Of a stretch of 64,000 nucleotides of DNA, positions 43,710 through 52,100 are shown in pieces. The DNA is from Methanosarcina barkeri MS (GTDB lineage: Archaea; Halobacteriota; Methanosarcinia; Methanosarcinales; Methanosarcinaceae), in the NCBI RefSeq assembly GCF_000970025.1, contig NZ_CP009528.1:2529168-2593167 (forward strand), read 5' to 3'. The first letter of the stretch is position 1. Each line of letters starts with the position of its first letter. The position numbers were made by a program, and so were the translations under genes. Below the pieces are notes generated by a model. That model was given only the letters and a program-made list of their open reading frames with translations, made no database searches and was not told where the DNA came from.

Positions 43710-44059
43710 AAAGAATGGGGTATTCGTGACCCTCTGCGCTCCTGTTGTAATAAAAAACTAAAATTCAATATTTCTAATTTTTTAAGTATTTGGGCTTTGC
43801 AAGAAAAATATCATATTTTTCTTTTTCTTTTAGTCAAGGGCTTTTTCTTGCAAGATAATGAAGCTGCATTTTTGTTAACATTACACTGTTTTGAAATAAA
43901 ATTATTTGTTGAGAAATCTGTTAAATATATAACAAAAGGTTTCAGTTCATCAAATTTAGGATTTTAAAATAGAACAACATAAATATCTAAACTCCATACA
44001 ACTATTTATTTTTAAATTCATATATTTAATATCCAGTTGCTTTATCAATGTGAACACTT
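43710..44059. other. AT-rich intergenic, nothing recognised
   Basis: No gene or repeat other than scattered ttttcttgcaag strings near 43800-43855. It must hold the promoter of the following membrane-protein gene. Confidence 0.4.
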
Positions 44060-44662
44060 ATGGATGAAGATATCAACCCAACCGATAATCAGACAACTGA
44101 CAATCCAACTGATCTTAACATAAATTATGACGAAACCGTATATCAGGTATTAAATGACAGATATTTAGTTGAATGGCAAAGGACGACTAACATAGAGAAT
44201 AAAGCCATATGTATTATTGGATTTATCGGCGTGTTAATGGTATTTAGTGTAAGTTTTGGACTAGAGCACTTTACAGATTTCTCAGGTAATTACTCTATTT
44301 TGAAAATCTATATTCTTTGCATTTTTTCACTCATTTTTGCTTTTATTTTCTCTTTAAAGGCCTTGTTTATTGGGAATAAAAGAATGAGAGTATTGGATAC
44401 TGATTATATACTATATGAGTATGTGTCTAGAAACAAACCATTTCTTAAAGAGACATATCAAGAGCTACGTGAAGAAATTTATGCCAATAACACATCAAAT
44501 ATAATCAAAAATTTTTGTTTGTCTGCTTCTGTATACGCGTTCGTTTTTAGTTGTTTAGCATTGTTTATGTTTACAGTTTGGTATGTGTATCTAAAACACT
44601 CCAATGAGTTATTTACAATATATTTACATTATGCTAATATGATTACTAATATTTTAACATAA
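44060..44662 (+). CDS. Small multi-TM protein, Pycsar/SLATT-like effector candidate
   Basis: 200 residues. A polar Asn/Asp/Thr-rich N-terminus (1-30) leads to VEWQRTTNIENKAICIIGFI, where a helix with a Lys enters the first membrane segment. A second segment (KIYILCIFSLIFAFIFSLKA) and a helical cytosolic loop follow. A final long segment or pair (LSASVYAFVFSCLALFMFTV) ends the protein. This resembles DUF5706/SLATT-type effectors that permeabilise membranes when a partner senses phage. No cyclase or sensor gene is adjacent, so the assignment is tentative. Confidence 0.6.
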   Translation: MDEDINPTDNQTTDNPTDLNINYDETVYQVLNDRYLVEWQRTTNIENKAICIIGFIGVLMVFSVSFGLEHFTDFSGNYSILKIYILCIFSLIFAFIFSLKALFIGNKRMRVLDTDYILYEYVSRNKPFLKETYQELREEIYANNTSNIIKNFCLSASVYAFVFSCLALFMFTVWYVYLKHSNELFTIYLHYANMITNILT

Positions 44663-44782
44663 ATTAAACCATTTAAATTGAACTTATTTCAATGAGATTT
44701 TTTAAGGTAACTGATATTGAATTTAACTAATATACAAAAAGATATTAATAGGATAGAAAACGAGATAAAATGTGGGAGAAAA

Positions 44783-44917
44783 ATGAGTACTGAAAAAATA
44801 ACACGTGGACAACAGTTTACTTCGAAGCAGTCTACCTCACGTGATGAAAAATTCGGAACTCAGATAGAATCACGTGGTATTATTAAAGCAATTTTTGACA
44901 AAAAAACAAGAAGATAG
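44783..44917 (+). CDS. Small basic protein, unknown
   Basis: 44 residues from ATG 44783, preceded by GGGAG at a good distance; an in-frame TTG at 44717 would give 66. The peptide is polar and basic (KITRGQQFTSKQSTSRDEK, ending FDKKTRR). It follows the multi-TM gene by about 120 bases and may be its partner. Not recognised. Confidence 0.4.
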   Translation: MSTEKITRGQQFTSKQSTSRDEKFGTQIESRGIIKAIFDKKTRR

Positions 44918-45294
44918 TAAATAATTTTATCTTTATCCTTATTTTTAGTAAATAGAGAAAGCTCGGCTCAATTAAGCTTACTCTGGATACCTGAAAAGTG
45001 TCTTTTCTCATTCCTGCACAGTTCGTTGTTTGACAAGGCTCGTTTGGCCAGACCTGCAAACAAAAATGATAAAACAGTTTTTATTCTGATGTTCTCATCA
45101 AAGATCAGCAAATAGCACGAAACATCTGCGGATCAATTGAAAATCAATTGAAGATCAATTGAAGATCAATCAAAATCGTGCTGGGTCACCCCGTTGGTGT
45201 TTACTTGAGCACTACTTACTGGAGTTACCTTGAGTGCCATGGCGAACATTATATATATCTTAGCCCGAAGTATGCTCCAGATTGAGGTGCATCC
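44918..45294. other. Intergenic with short ATCAATTGAAG repeats
   Basis: Three or four units of gatcaattgaa lie at about 45133-45170, upstream of the RHH gene. They could be operator sites for its product. The remainder is unremarkable. Confidence 0.4.
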
Positions 45295-45930
45295 GTGGAA
45301 ACAACGACCATTAAAATTAGTGCCGAGCTATACGAAGCGCTCGATTTTTGCAGAGACAGAAATAGTGACAGTGCCTGGGAGTCAAGGAGCACGATAATTA
45401 GAAAACTATTAGCTCGATACGATGATACCTGCCAGCTTATACATGAAAACGGTAGCTACTGGTTTGTTATTAACGGCAGGAAACGAAATTTCCCGGAGCT
45501 CTCGCATACTACGGAAAATGTGAGAATCACGCAAGGGCTTCATGACAGACTCAATGAAGCAAAAATCCACCCTGATGAGACAATAAATACTGTTTTGCAA
45601 CGTTTGTTGTTTTCGTACTATGGCAACAAACTGGTTTACCGTATTAATATAAAATCCGCTAGCGACAAGGACAGCCAGGATTTAATATCTTTCATGCACG
45701 AGGTCCTGCTGACAGAACCAAAATTTAATAACGCCCTGTTTGCCGAAGTTGTAAATGTAGAAAATCATCCGGAAACAATGGGTAAATACAAAAAAAGCAT
45801 GTTACCACTATCGATATTGTACGATTTTGAAGACCATGAGGTGTGGCGCATGGAAGGAAAGCATGATTTATATGAGGTAAGAAGAAATTTAGAGTCCTTT
45901 ATTGATTCGTTAGAAGAGTTTATTGATTGA
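45295..45930 (+). CDS. Double ribbon-helix-helix DNA-binding protein
   Basis: 211 residues from GTG 45295, with GAGGTG five bases upstream. The N-terminus TTTIKISAELYEALDFCRDR followed by RSTIIRKLLARY is an RHH motif (beta strand, two helices). A second, similar unit, ENVRITQGLHDRLNEA with ETINTVLQRLLFSY, occurs at about 75-107. The C-terminal 100 residues are mixed alpha/beta, with an acidic end (LESFIDSLEEFID). An RHH pair in one chain could bind DNA without dimerising. It lies in the accessory zone and has no obvious partner. Confidence 0.65.
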   Translation: METTTIKISAELYEALDFCRDRNSDSAWESRSTIIRKLLARYDDTCQLIHENGSYWFVINGRKRNFPELSHTTENVRITQGLHDRLNEAKIHPDETINTVLQRLLFSYYGNKLVYRINIKSASDKDSQDLISFMHEVLLTEPKFNNALFAEVVNVENHPETMGKYKKSMLPLSILYDFEDHEVWRMEGKHDLYEVRRNLESFIDSLEEFID

Positions 45931-46237
45931 CGTGCAGCTGGAGCTTGCAAACAGGCAATTTTCCGCACCTCATTTAAAAAACTTTTAAATATACTTTCAT
46001 TTTTATGTGGTAGCGTTAATGGACTAACATGTTATATGGTCTAATATGGACATTTTAGCCATAATAACCCGTAGTTAAACCTTAACTGTTTTTTCTTTTC
46101 AGGATTTGCCCTTTTAAGAGGATTCAAGATCATAGCTATCTTTACAGACGTTGACCACCCATCATTAGGTTATTGATTTTATATTTTATCTTTCCACTGC
46201 CGCTGAAATTTCCATTTTTTTAATCTGCTCAAATCCA

Positions 46238-46360
46238 ATGAGCTCTAGCCGCGCCGAGCAAGAAAAATTTATGCTAGAAACATCGGCCAATTCAGCCGGA
46301 GATAATACCATCAAGTTTCCTGCGGATTGCCAAAAAAAGCACATGGTATCCTTTGAATAA
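46238..46360 (+). other. Possible 40-aa ORF, unknown
   Basis: An ATG frame reads MSSSRAEQEKFMLETSANSA and on to a TAA at 46358-46360. Its GC-richer codon mix differs from the flanking DNA and suggests a fragment of a foreign gene. There is no ribosome site and no recognised family. Confidence 0.2.
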
Positions 46361-46522
46361 CACGCTCAAATCAATGAAAGTACTTTTGACTTACCTTTTT
46401 TGTTTATGTGTTTCATCATTATCTTAGAACAGTAAGGTTGTCTTTTCTTTTGATCTTTGAAGCCGTCAAAAAACTAATCGGTGAATTGCCACCGAAGGCT
46501 CAAATGTGACCTTTAATGATAA

Positions 46523-46622
46523 GATGTACGAAGATGAAATAGAATATGATGTACGAAGATGAAATTGGATATGATGTACGAAGATGAAATTGGATATGAT
46601 GTACGAAGATGAAACTGGATAT
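46523..46622. repeat. 25-bp tandem repeat, four units
   Basis: Units begin with gatgtacgaagatgaaa at 46523, 46548, 46573 and 46598, exactly 25 bases apart, with one or two changes each. As 25 is not a multiple of three, no frame runs through the array. The last unit supplies an ATG for a 48-residue Lys/Glu-rich frame to 46745 that is probably chance. Confidence 0.9.
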
Positions 46623-46825
46623 AAAAAAGGAAAAATTCAAAAGAGGAAGATTGTCGAGACCGAGATATTCTCAGTTGATAAACGAATAAAAATAATTAGT
46701 GAAATATTTGCAATAACGGAAAAAAAGGGTGAAGAGAGCACGTGAGGAAGAGATCTTCATGTACTTTCATGCTAAATAAATTTTCTGATTGATTTCAATC
46801 CTCTGGTTAAAAATTCTCCAAACCC

Positions 46826-46960
46826 TGAGTTCATCCCAAAACTTGAAATTTGCTTCTTAGACCGTGTATTTTGAATAATCAATCAATCTTATGATCATGA
46901 AAATAATTCTGAGAATTCCCAATGATTAAGAGTAAAGTGGCTTTTGGGATAGACTCCATA
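46826..46960. mobile_element. 135-bp MITE-like element, copy 2 (reversed)
   Basis: Reverse relative to 40916-41050. It runs from gagttcatcccaaaac to cttttgggatagactcc and shares strings such as gattgattattc (reversed) and the ttaatcat region. Similarity is about 75-80% by eye. Confidence 0.75.
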
Positions 46961-47141
46961 AATTCTCTTTATAGTTTCCAATTACAGGTGGGTTTAGAGC
47001 TTTTGAATTGAGATTCCAGATAATATTATATGCATCACTCAGAATTGGAAAAAACAGCACAACTGGCTAATGTAAACATTAAAACATCAGCCAGTTAGGA
47101 TTTTTTTTATTTATATTCAACTCTCACCATAAATATACGTT

Positions 47142-47465
47142 TTACTTCCAGCACCAGTAGCCAGGAATCCAGTATTTATCAAAAGTATACCAGAAAGATT
47201 TGTGTTTATTATCCTTGTTGTGCTTTACTTTTTTATATCCCCAGTGACCTTTTATAAAGCATTTATTCTTGCCATAATGATTGCCATACTTGTTCTTACC
47301 ATCGTACTTGTTTTTACCGTCGTACTTGTTCTTAGCATCGTACTTTTGCTTACCATCGTACTTGTTCTTAACATTATTAGGAGCCGCACTTACTGCTGCA
47401 GCTGTCACTGACAGCACAAAACAGAGTGCCAGCAAAATACCCAGTATTTTTCTCATTTTCATCAT
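47142..47465 (-). CDS. Small secreted KYDGKN-repeat protein
   Basis: 107 residues. A clear signal peptide (ILGILLALCFVLSVTAAAVSAA, to about residue 28) precedes six imperfect five-residue units NKYDGK/NKYDAK, then a basic, aromatic tail (HWGYKKVKHNKDNKHKSFWY and GYWCWK). GGGGTAGG lies upstream of the ATG at 47465. It should be exported; the Tyr/Trp/Lys-rich mature part recalls small cell-wall or metal-binding peptides, but no family is recognised. Repeat-number slippage could change its length. Confidence 0.7.
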   Translation of the reverse strand: MMKMRKILGILLALCFVLSVTAAAVSAAPNNVKNKYDGKQKYDAKNKYDGKNKYDGKNKYGNHYGKNKCFIKGHWGYKKVKHNKDNKHKSFWYTFDKYWIPGYWCWK

Positions 47466-47811
47466 TTACCTACCCCAAAATATTTGCTGTCCTTGTAGCC
47501 TTAATTTAGCATCTAAATTATCTCGCTGACTATTGCAGCTTGACAATCCCAATATAATTCAGTTAAAATATAAGCATACTTATAAATAGAAAAATATAAA
47601 AGTGAGTTAATTATAAAAATAAAAGTTTTAAAAGGTTTAATTTAAAAAATAGAAGTAATCTCAGGAATAGTTAAGATAATAAGGATTAAAATTAGGTAAT
47701 TATTAAAACAAAGGTTTTAAAACTTTTATTTTATTTACACCCGCAAATAAAACATTAAATTCTGATACTACTCTTTTAAAGTTGTATATTTTAAAAAGAA
47801 CTCATTCTAAA
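47466..47811. other. AT-rich intergenic, nothing recognised
   Basis: No gene. It should contain the promoter of the leftward small secreted protein gene. Confidence 0.4.
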
Positions 47812-47883
47812 CCAATTCAATTTTTAAATCCAATTCAATTTTTAAATCCAATTCAATTTTTAAATCCAATTCAATTTTTAAAT
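47812..47883. repeat. 18-bp tandem repeat, four units
   Basis: The unit ccaattcaatttttaaat is repeated four times without change from 47812 to 47883. It abuts the partial MITE that begins at 47884. Confidence 0.95.
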
Positions 47884-47992
47884 CCATAACATTTCAGAAT
47901 TGTTCTTATGACCAGAAACTCGTTTGAATATTCGAAATATGAAATCCAGAAGAGCAATTTGAGTTTCGGAATCAGTTCATAGATAATTTTAA
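47884..47992. mobile_element. Partial copy (third) of the 135-bp MITE-like family
   Basis: It contains atttcagaattgttcttatg, accagaaactcg, attcgaaatatg and gagtttcggaatcagttcat, in the same orientation as 40916-41050. The left end is missing and replaced by the 18-bp repeats. Confidence 0.7.
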
Positions 47993-48082
47993 AAAAGTAA
48001 TTTCCCGTATAGGACTTAAATTTCATATAGAAAGGCCTTTTAGTACTAAAAGCCTTTTAGTATTTTTGACAGGCGAGTAAAA

Positions 48083-48697
48083 ATGTACACTGAAAGCGAT
48101 AACCTTCAGGATTACCTCAAAAAGAGTGAAATCATAGACTTTGATAACAAGCTGATCGTTGATAAGTGCCTCGAACTACAAAAAGGCACCAGAGACGAAA
48201 TAAGTCTGATTAAAAGGGTTTATGAGTTCGTCCGGGACGAGATTCATCACACCGGCGATATAGGAGAAATGACCGTTACCTGCAAGGCATCAGAAGTTCT
48301 GGAAGCCGGCCACGGAATATGTTGTGCCAAAGCCCACCTGTTTGCAGCCATGTTGAGATATTTCGAGGTGCCGGCTGGGTTCTGTTATCAGAAACTTTCT
48401 TCAAGTCGGGACGTTAACATAAAATTCTTGCACGGCTTAAACGCGGTATATTTAAAGGACCTGGATAAATGGATAAGATTGGATGCAAGAGGCAACAAAC
48501 CAGGCCGTAATGCTCAGTTTTCCATATACGAAGAAAAAATTTCCAAGAAAGTAAATAAAGACCTTGGGGAAGAAGATAGTCCAGTAATCTTCGCAGAACC
48601 CAATCCTACTGTTATTGAAATATTAAAGACAAGTAAAGATATGAAAGAATTGTGGGATCAATGGGACCTTAGTTTGAAAGAGTTGTTTAAAATTTAA
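48083..48697 (+). CDS. Transglutaminase-like superfamily protein
   Basis: 204 residues, cytoplasmic. The Cys-His-Asp triad of the transglutaminase/protease fold can be placed: Cys in GHGICCAKAHLFAAML (about 75-90), His in FLHGLNAVYL and Asp in WIRLDARG. RVYEFVRDEIHHTGDIGE before the Cys is also typical. Archaeal members are probably cysteine peptidases or amidases; the substrate is unknown. ATG 48083 follows gcgagtaaaa and appears right. It stands alone. Confidence 0.88.
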   Translation: MYTESDNLQDYLKKSEIIDFDNKLIVDKCLELQKGTRDEISLIKRVYEFVRDEIHHTGDIGEMTVTCKASEVLEAGHGICCAKAHLFAAMLRYFEVPAGFCYQKLSSSRDVNIKFLHGLNAVYLKDLDKWIRLDARGNKPGRNAQFSIYEEKISKKVNKDLGEEDSPVIFAEPNPTVIEILKTSKDMKELWDQWDLSLKELFKI

Positions 48698-48811
48698 GGT
48701 TAATCAGGAGAGCCTGAGGGAAGCATTGGAGGGAGCTCTGGAGGAGGCGTTGGAATGAGCTTTAAGGGAAAGGATTCAGGGAAACTTAAGAATAGCTTCA
48801 AAGATATTTAG

Positions 48812-48868
48812 GGGAGCCTCAGAGATTCAAGGGAACCTCAGAGATTCAAGGGAACCTCAGAGGTTCAA
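48812..48868. repeat. 19-bp tandem repeat, three units
   Basis: Units gggagcctcagagattcaa, gggaacctcagagattcaa and gggaacctcagaggttcaa run from 48812 to 48868, in a purine-rich gap between the convergent transglutaminase-like and pgp genes, 20 bases past the pgp stop. Confidence 0.95.
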
Positions 48869-48888
48869 GGAAGGAGAGCTGGTAGCTT

Positions 48889-49569
48889 TTAAATCAACCC
48901 TTTTGATTCTAGAAATTCAAGGGCTTCTACGGTCCCGCCCCCAAAGGAATCTTCTGTCACATAATCCGCGGCTTCCTTTATTATTTCGTCCCCGTTTCCA
49001 ACAGCAATCCCAAAACCTGAGACTTCAAACATTTCTAAATCGTTTTCGGAATCTCCTATGGCTACAAAATCTTTGGATTTTAAGCCCATCATGCCCGCAA
49101 GCTTCTGAAGACCTACTCCTTTATTGATTTTCGTACTCTTGAGATGGATGGCATATTTGGTATCAACCATTTCGATGTCTAGGTTCTGGCTTTTGAGAAG
49201 GTTTCTGGCTTTTTTGAGATCAAAGTCTCTCTTGAGGGCGATCTCAGTTTTTCGATATAAAGGATCAAGTTTAGTGAGCTTGAAATATTCGGAAAGAAAA
49301 GAATAGGCTTTCTCGCACTCCTCAAGGCTTTCCTCAAAAGTACCCTGCAAATCGAAGCGGATAGCAATAGCCCCTCCGTTTTCTGCGATTACCGCCCCAT
49401 CCAGGCCGATAAGCATTGAAGCTGTCCTTGCATAACATAGGGTATTTCCTGTGGCAAGCACGACCGGAATTTTAAGAGAACGGATCTTTTTCATGGCCTC
49501 CAGATGAAGTTCCCTTTTCTCGCAGGTGATTGTACCGTCTATATCGGCAACAATAGCTTTGAATTTCAT
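48889..49569 (-). CDS. pgp: Archaeal phosphoglycolate phosphatase (HAD family)
   Basis: 226 residues, the normal length. HAD motif I VADIDGTIT (8-16), motif II LATGN (39-43) and motif IV GDSENDLEMFEVSGFGIAVGN (about 175-195) are complete. The cap between is the small C2 type of the Thermoplasma TA0175 group. It removes phosphate from 2-phosphoglycolate. Single gene, convergent with the transglutaminase-like gene. Confidence 0.93.
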   Translation of the reverse strand: MKFKAIVADIDGTITCEKRELHLEAMKKIRSLKIPVVLATGNTLCYARTASMLIGLDGAVIAENGGAIAIRFDLQGTFEESLEECEKAYSFLSEYFKLTKLDPLYRKTEIALKRDFDLKKARNLLKSQNLDIEMVDTKYAIHLKSTKINKGVGLQKLAGMMGLKSKDFVAIGDSENDLEMFEVSGFGIAVGNGDEIIKEAADYVTEDSFGGGTVEALEFLESKGLI

Positions 49570-49724
49570 AAAAAAGATTTGGTACGGGTAGATAAAATGT
49601 TTCCCTACCCGGCTTTGAATACATCTACCATTTACTGATCGTTTACTTCAATGTCATTTGCTTCTTAATACGCCTGGTTCTTACTTATACTGGTCTGAGT
49701 TCTCTTGGTCTGAGCCCTCTTGAT

Positions 49725-49773
49725 CCTGAGTCTCACTTGGTCCGGTTTGAGTCTCACTGTTTGAGTCTCACTG
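49725..49773. repeat. 14-bp repeat copied from the 3' end of radA
   Basis: The string tttgagtctcactg is present twice in direct tandem (49746-49759 and 49760-49773), with a variant cctgagtctcactt at 49725. The radA stop codon (tca at 49768-49770) lies in the last unit, so the gene end is part of the repeat. Confidence 0.85.
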
Positions 49774-50745
49774 ATCTGTGAGTCCGGCTGTAGTAACTGC
49801 GATAACAGCTTCTCCTTCGGGCAGGTTGGGAGAGTCCACCAGACGTATGATCCTTTTGTCTCCTTTAGATTTCCGCAGGTAAAGTCTGAAGGTTGCTGTG
49901 TGTCCTACAACGTGACCTCCAACAGGCCTTGTAGGGTCACCAAAGAAAGCATCGGGTTTTGCCATGACCTGATTTGTTACAACCACGCAGGCATTGAATA
50001 AGTCCCCGAAGCGGAGCAGGCCGTGCATGTGCTTGTTGAGTTTCTGCTGCCGGTCGGCAAGGGTTCCCCTTCCCACATACTCAGCCCTGAAATGAGCCAT
50101 AAGCGAATCAACAATCAGCAGGCGAACGGGTTTTCCCATCTCCCTAAGCTCATTTGCCAGGTCTGTTGCAGAGTCAACAAGAAGGATCTGGTGATTGGAA
50201 TTGTATGCTCTGGCGACATGGATATTTTGGAGGAACTCTTCTGGGTCAAGCTCCATGCCGTATTTTTCGGAAAGCCCTTTTACCATCTGTGCAATCCTTT
50301 CAGGTCTGAAAGTGTTTTCAGTGTCTATGATGATAACCGAACCGTTAAGCCCTCCGTGTTCCCTGTCCATCTGGACATTGACTGCAAACTGGTGGGCCAG
50401 CTGGGTCTTTCCTGAACCGAATTCTCCGTACAGTTCGGTAATTGCCTGGGTTTCTATGCCCCCACCCATCATTTCGTCAAATTCCATACAACCGGTCGTC
50501 AGCTTGCCTACCATTTTCCGCCTTTCAAGCACGACGTCTCCGGTCTCAAAACCTCCAATATCGGCAGCTTGCCTTGCAGCATTGATGATTTTTGCAGCCG
50601 TTGATTCCCCGATTTCGGCTGTAGTTGCAAGTTCAGAAGGAGAGGCAACAGCCACTGCTTCAATGGTGTTAAATCCAGCTTCTTTGAGTTTTTCTGCGGT
50701 TGCAGGGCCAACTCCGGGCAGCTCTTCGAGTGTTATTTGGCTCAT
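49768..50745 (-). CDS. radA: DNA repair and recombination protein RadA
   Basis: 325 residues from ATG 50745, chosen because TTAGGAG precedes it and because family members begin like [20 protein letters not shown]; the extra residues up to 50802 are not conserved. There is an N-terminal helix-hairpin-helix (about 5-60), Walker [10 protein letters not shown] near 107, Walker [13 protein letters not shown] near 200 and the L2 region [17 protein letters not shown]. This is the archaeal Rad51/RecA recombinase that forms filaments on single-stranded DNA. It is divergent from coaD across a polypurine tract. Confidence 0.97.
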   Translation of the reverse strand: MSQITLEELPGVGPATAEKLKEAGFNTIEAVAVASPSELATTAEIGESTAAKIINAARQAADIGGFETGDVVLERRKMVGKLTTGCMEFDEMMGGGIETQAITELYGEFGSGKTQLAHQFAVNVQMDREHGGLNGSVIIIDTENTFRPERIAQMVKGLSEKYGMELDPEEFLQNIHVARAYNSNHQILLVDSATDLANELREMGKPVRLLIVDSLMAHFRAEYVGRGTLADRQQKLNKHMHGLLRFGDLFNACVVVTNQVMAKPDAFFGDPTRPVGGHVVGHTATFRLYLRKSKGDKRIIRLVDSPNLPEGEAVIAVTTAGLTDQ

Positions 50746-50889
50746 TACAAATTCTCCTAAGATGCACATGTTTGTATAAGGTGCATAACAGTTGCTCAAC
50801 AATGGTTTTGCAGGTATAAATAACTAGAGGAAGCGAGGTGAAAGTGTTCTAAAGCGCCTCTAAAACACGGTTATATTACCGGAAAACCA

Positions 50890-51110
50890 GGCAAATAGAG
50901 AGAAAAAAGAAGGCTTTTTTGACACTCACATTTAAAAAAGTCGAAGAAAAATCAGAGGAAAAAGAAGAGAAATAAGGAGAAGGAAGAAAAAGAAAGAAAA
51001 TACAAGAAAAAAGAGAAAAATACAAGAAAAAGAAAGGAAAAAGTATAGAAAAGAAAATGGAAGAAAAGCAGAAAAAAGAAGAAAAAGAGAGGAAATGAGT
51101 GAAAATTTCC
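50890..51110. repeat. Polypurine tract between radA and coaD
   Basis: From about 50943 to 51110 the plus strand is nearly pure A and G (gaaaaagaagagaaataagg-like), broken only by rare tac or tat. It is not a simple repeat. It lies directly upstream of coaD and behind the radA promoter. Confidence 0.8.
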
Positions 51111-51164
51111 AAAAAGCTGGGAAAAAACCAAAAATTCTTTTTACTTGGTGGATTATCACCCATC

Positions 51165-51647
51165 ATGCCAAAGGTCGCAGTCGGCGGTACGTTTCAGTAT
51201 TTTCATGACGGCCACGCCAAACTGATTGAAAAAGCATTTGAGATAGCAAAGGATGGAAAAGTCCACATAGGCCTTACCTCGGATGAGATGCTAAGTAAAA
51301 GCCATAGCGTCGATAATTATGAAAAAAGGAGGAACTGGCTGCTGCAATACATAAAAGAAATGGGAATCCCAGACGACAGATATGAAATTACAAAGCTGAA
51401 TAACCCCTACGGCCCTGCTCTCGAAGAGGATTTTGATTATATAATTGTATCTCCAGAGACTTATCCGGTCGCCCTTAAAATGAACCGCATCAGGGAAGAG
51501 AAAGGAAAGAAGCCCCTCAAAATCGAATACGTTGAGTATGTAATGGCTGAAGATGGAATCCCGATTTCCTCAACAAGGATTGCAAAAGGGGAGATTGACA
51601 GGCACGGCAGATTGAAAAAGAACATTAAGCATTGTAACAAGAATTGA
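51165..51647 (+). CDS. coaD: Phosphopantetheine adenylyltransferase, archaeal type
   Basis: 160 residues from ATG 51165 (an earlier ATG at 51099 would prepend 22 Lys/Phe-rich residues with no match to the family). Nucleotidyltransferase motifs: GGTFQYFHDGHAKLI (6-20, with the H-x-G-H signature) and ISSTRIAKGEIDR near the end (STR motif). It adds AMP to 4'-phosphopantetheine in coenzyme A synthesis. Small insertions and the C-terminal KKNIKHCNKN follow the archaeal/eukaryotic branch. A short gap leads to the next gene. Confidence 0.92.
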   Translation: MPKVAVGGTFQYFHDGHAKLIEKAFEIAKDGKVHIGLTSDEMLSKSHSVDNYEKRRNWLLQYIKEMGIPDDRYEITKLNNPYGPALEEDFDYIIVSPETYPVALKMNRIREEKGKKPLKIEYVEYVMAEDGIPISSTRIAKGEIDRHGRLKKNIKHCNKN

Positions 51648-51753
51648 GTACTAAGAATTGAACACTAAGTAGTTTCACTAACACTAAACGATTAGATCTT
51701 ATAATAATAGATTAAAGTAGCTATAAATTAGGACAGAGCCATAAAGTGATAAT

Positions 51754-52086
51754 ATGCCCAGAGAATTTACACCGAAGGACATTGAGATTTTTAACAAGCT
51801 TGCTCCCGAAGCCAGAGGAAGCTTAATTTCCAGGGAAGCAGGGCACCAGTTTCCTTTTATCCTGCGTCCGGTATCACATAAGTTTGCTGAGTCTTCTGAA
51901 GATTTCAGAAAAAGACTGGAGAGACTGGACCCTGAGGAACTTGATTACCTCGTAGGGCTTGCCCTTGAAGGAAAGGAGGATGTTCGATCCCTGGACGAAG
52001 ACCTTGAAGAGTTGGTTTCAGTAGTCTCCGAGAAGCTGTCTCCTGAAAAGGCAAAGCAGCTAAAAGATTTTGTGGGAATTTTCTAA
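51754..52086 (+). CDS. Conserved 110-aa helical protein, unknown
   Basis: 110 residues, highly charged and helical, no signal or membrane segment. It reads MPREFTPKDIEIFNKLAPEA, then FPFILRPVSHKFAESSEDF, LDYLVGLALEGKEDVRSLDE and a C-terminal LSPEKAKQLKDFVGIF. It precedes the endonuclease IV-like gene by 14 bases, so the two are probably co-transcribed and may work together in DNA repair. Not recognised as a named family. Confidence 0.8.
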   Translation: MPREFTPKDIEIFNKLAPEARGSLISREAGHQFPFILRPVSHKFAESSEDFRKRLERLDPEELDYLVGLALEGKEDVRSLDEDLEELVSVVSEKLSPEKAKQLKDFVGIF

Positions 52087-52100
52087 AAGGACAGTTGAAA

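Noticed and set aside
46523-46622. Evenly spaced 25-bp units resembling a CRISPR array
   Set aside because: The units are directly adjacent with no variable spacers and there are no cas genes, so it is a simple tandem repeat.
50876-51166. Leftward frame of 96 Phe/Ser-rich residues
   Set aside because: It is the complement of the polypurine tract; composition alone keeps it open and there is no ribosome site.
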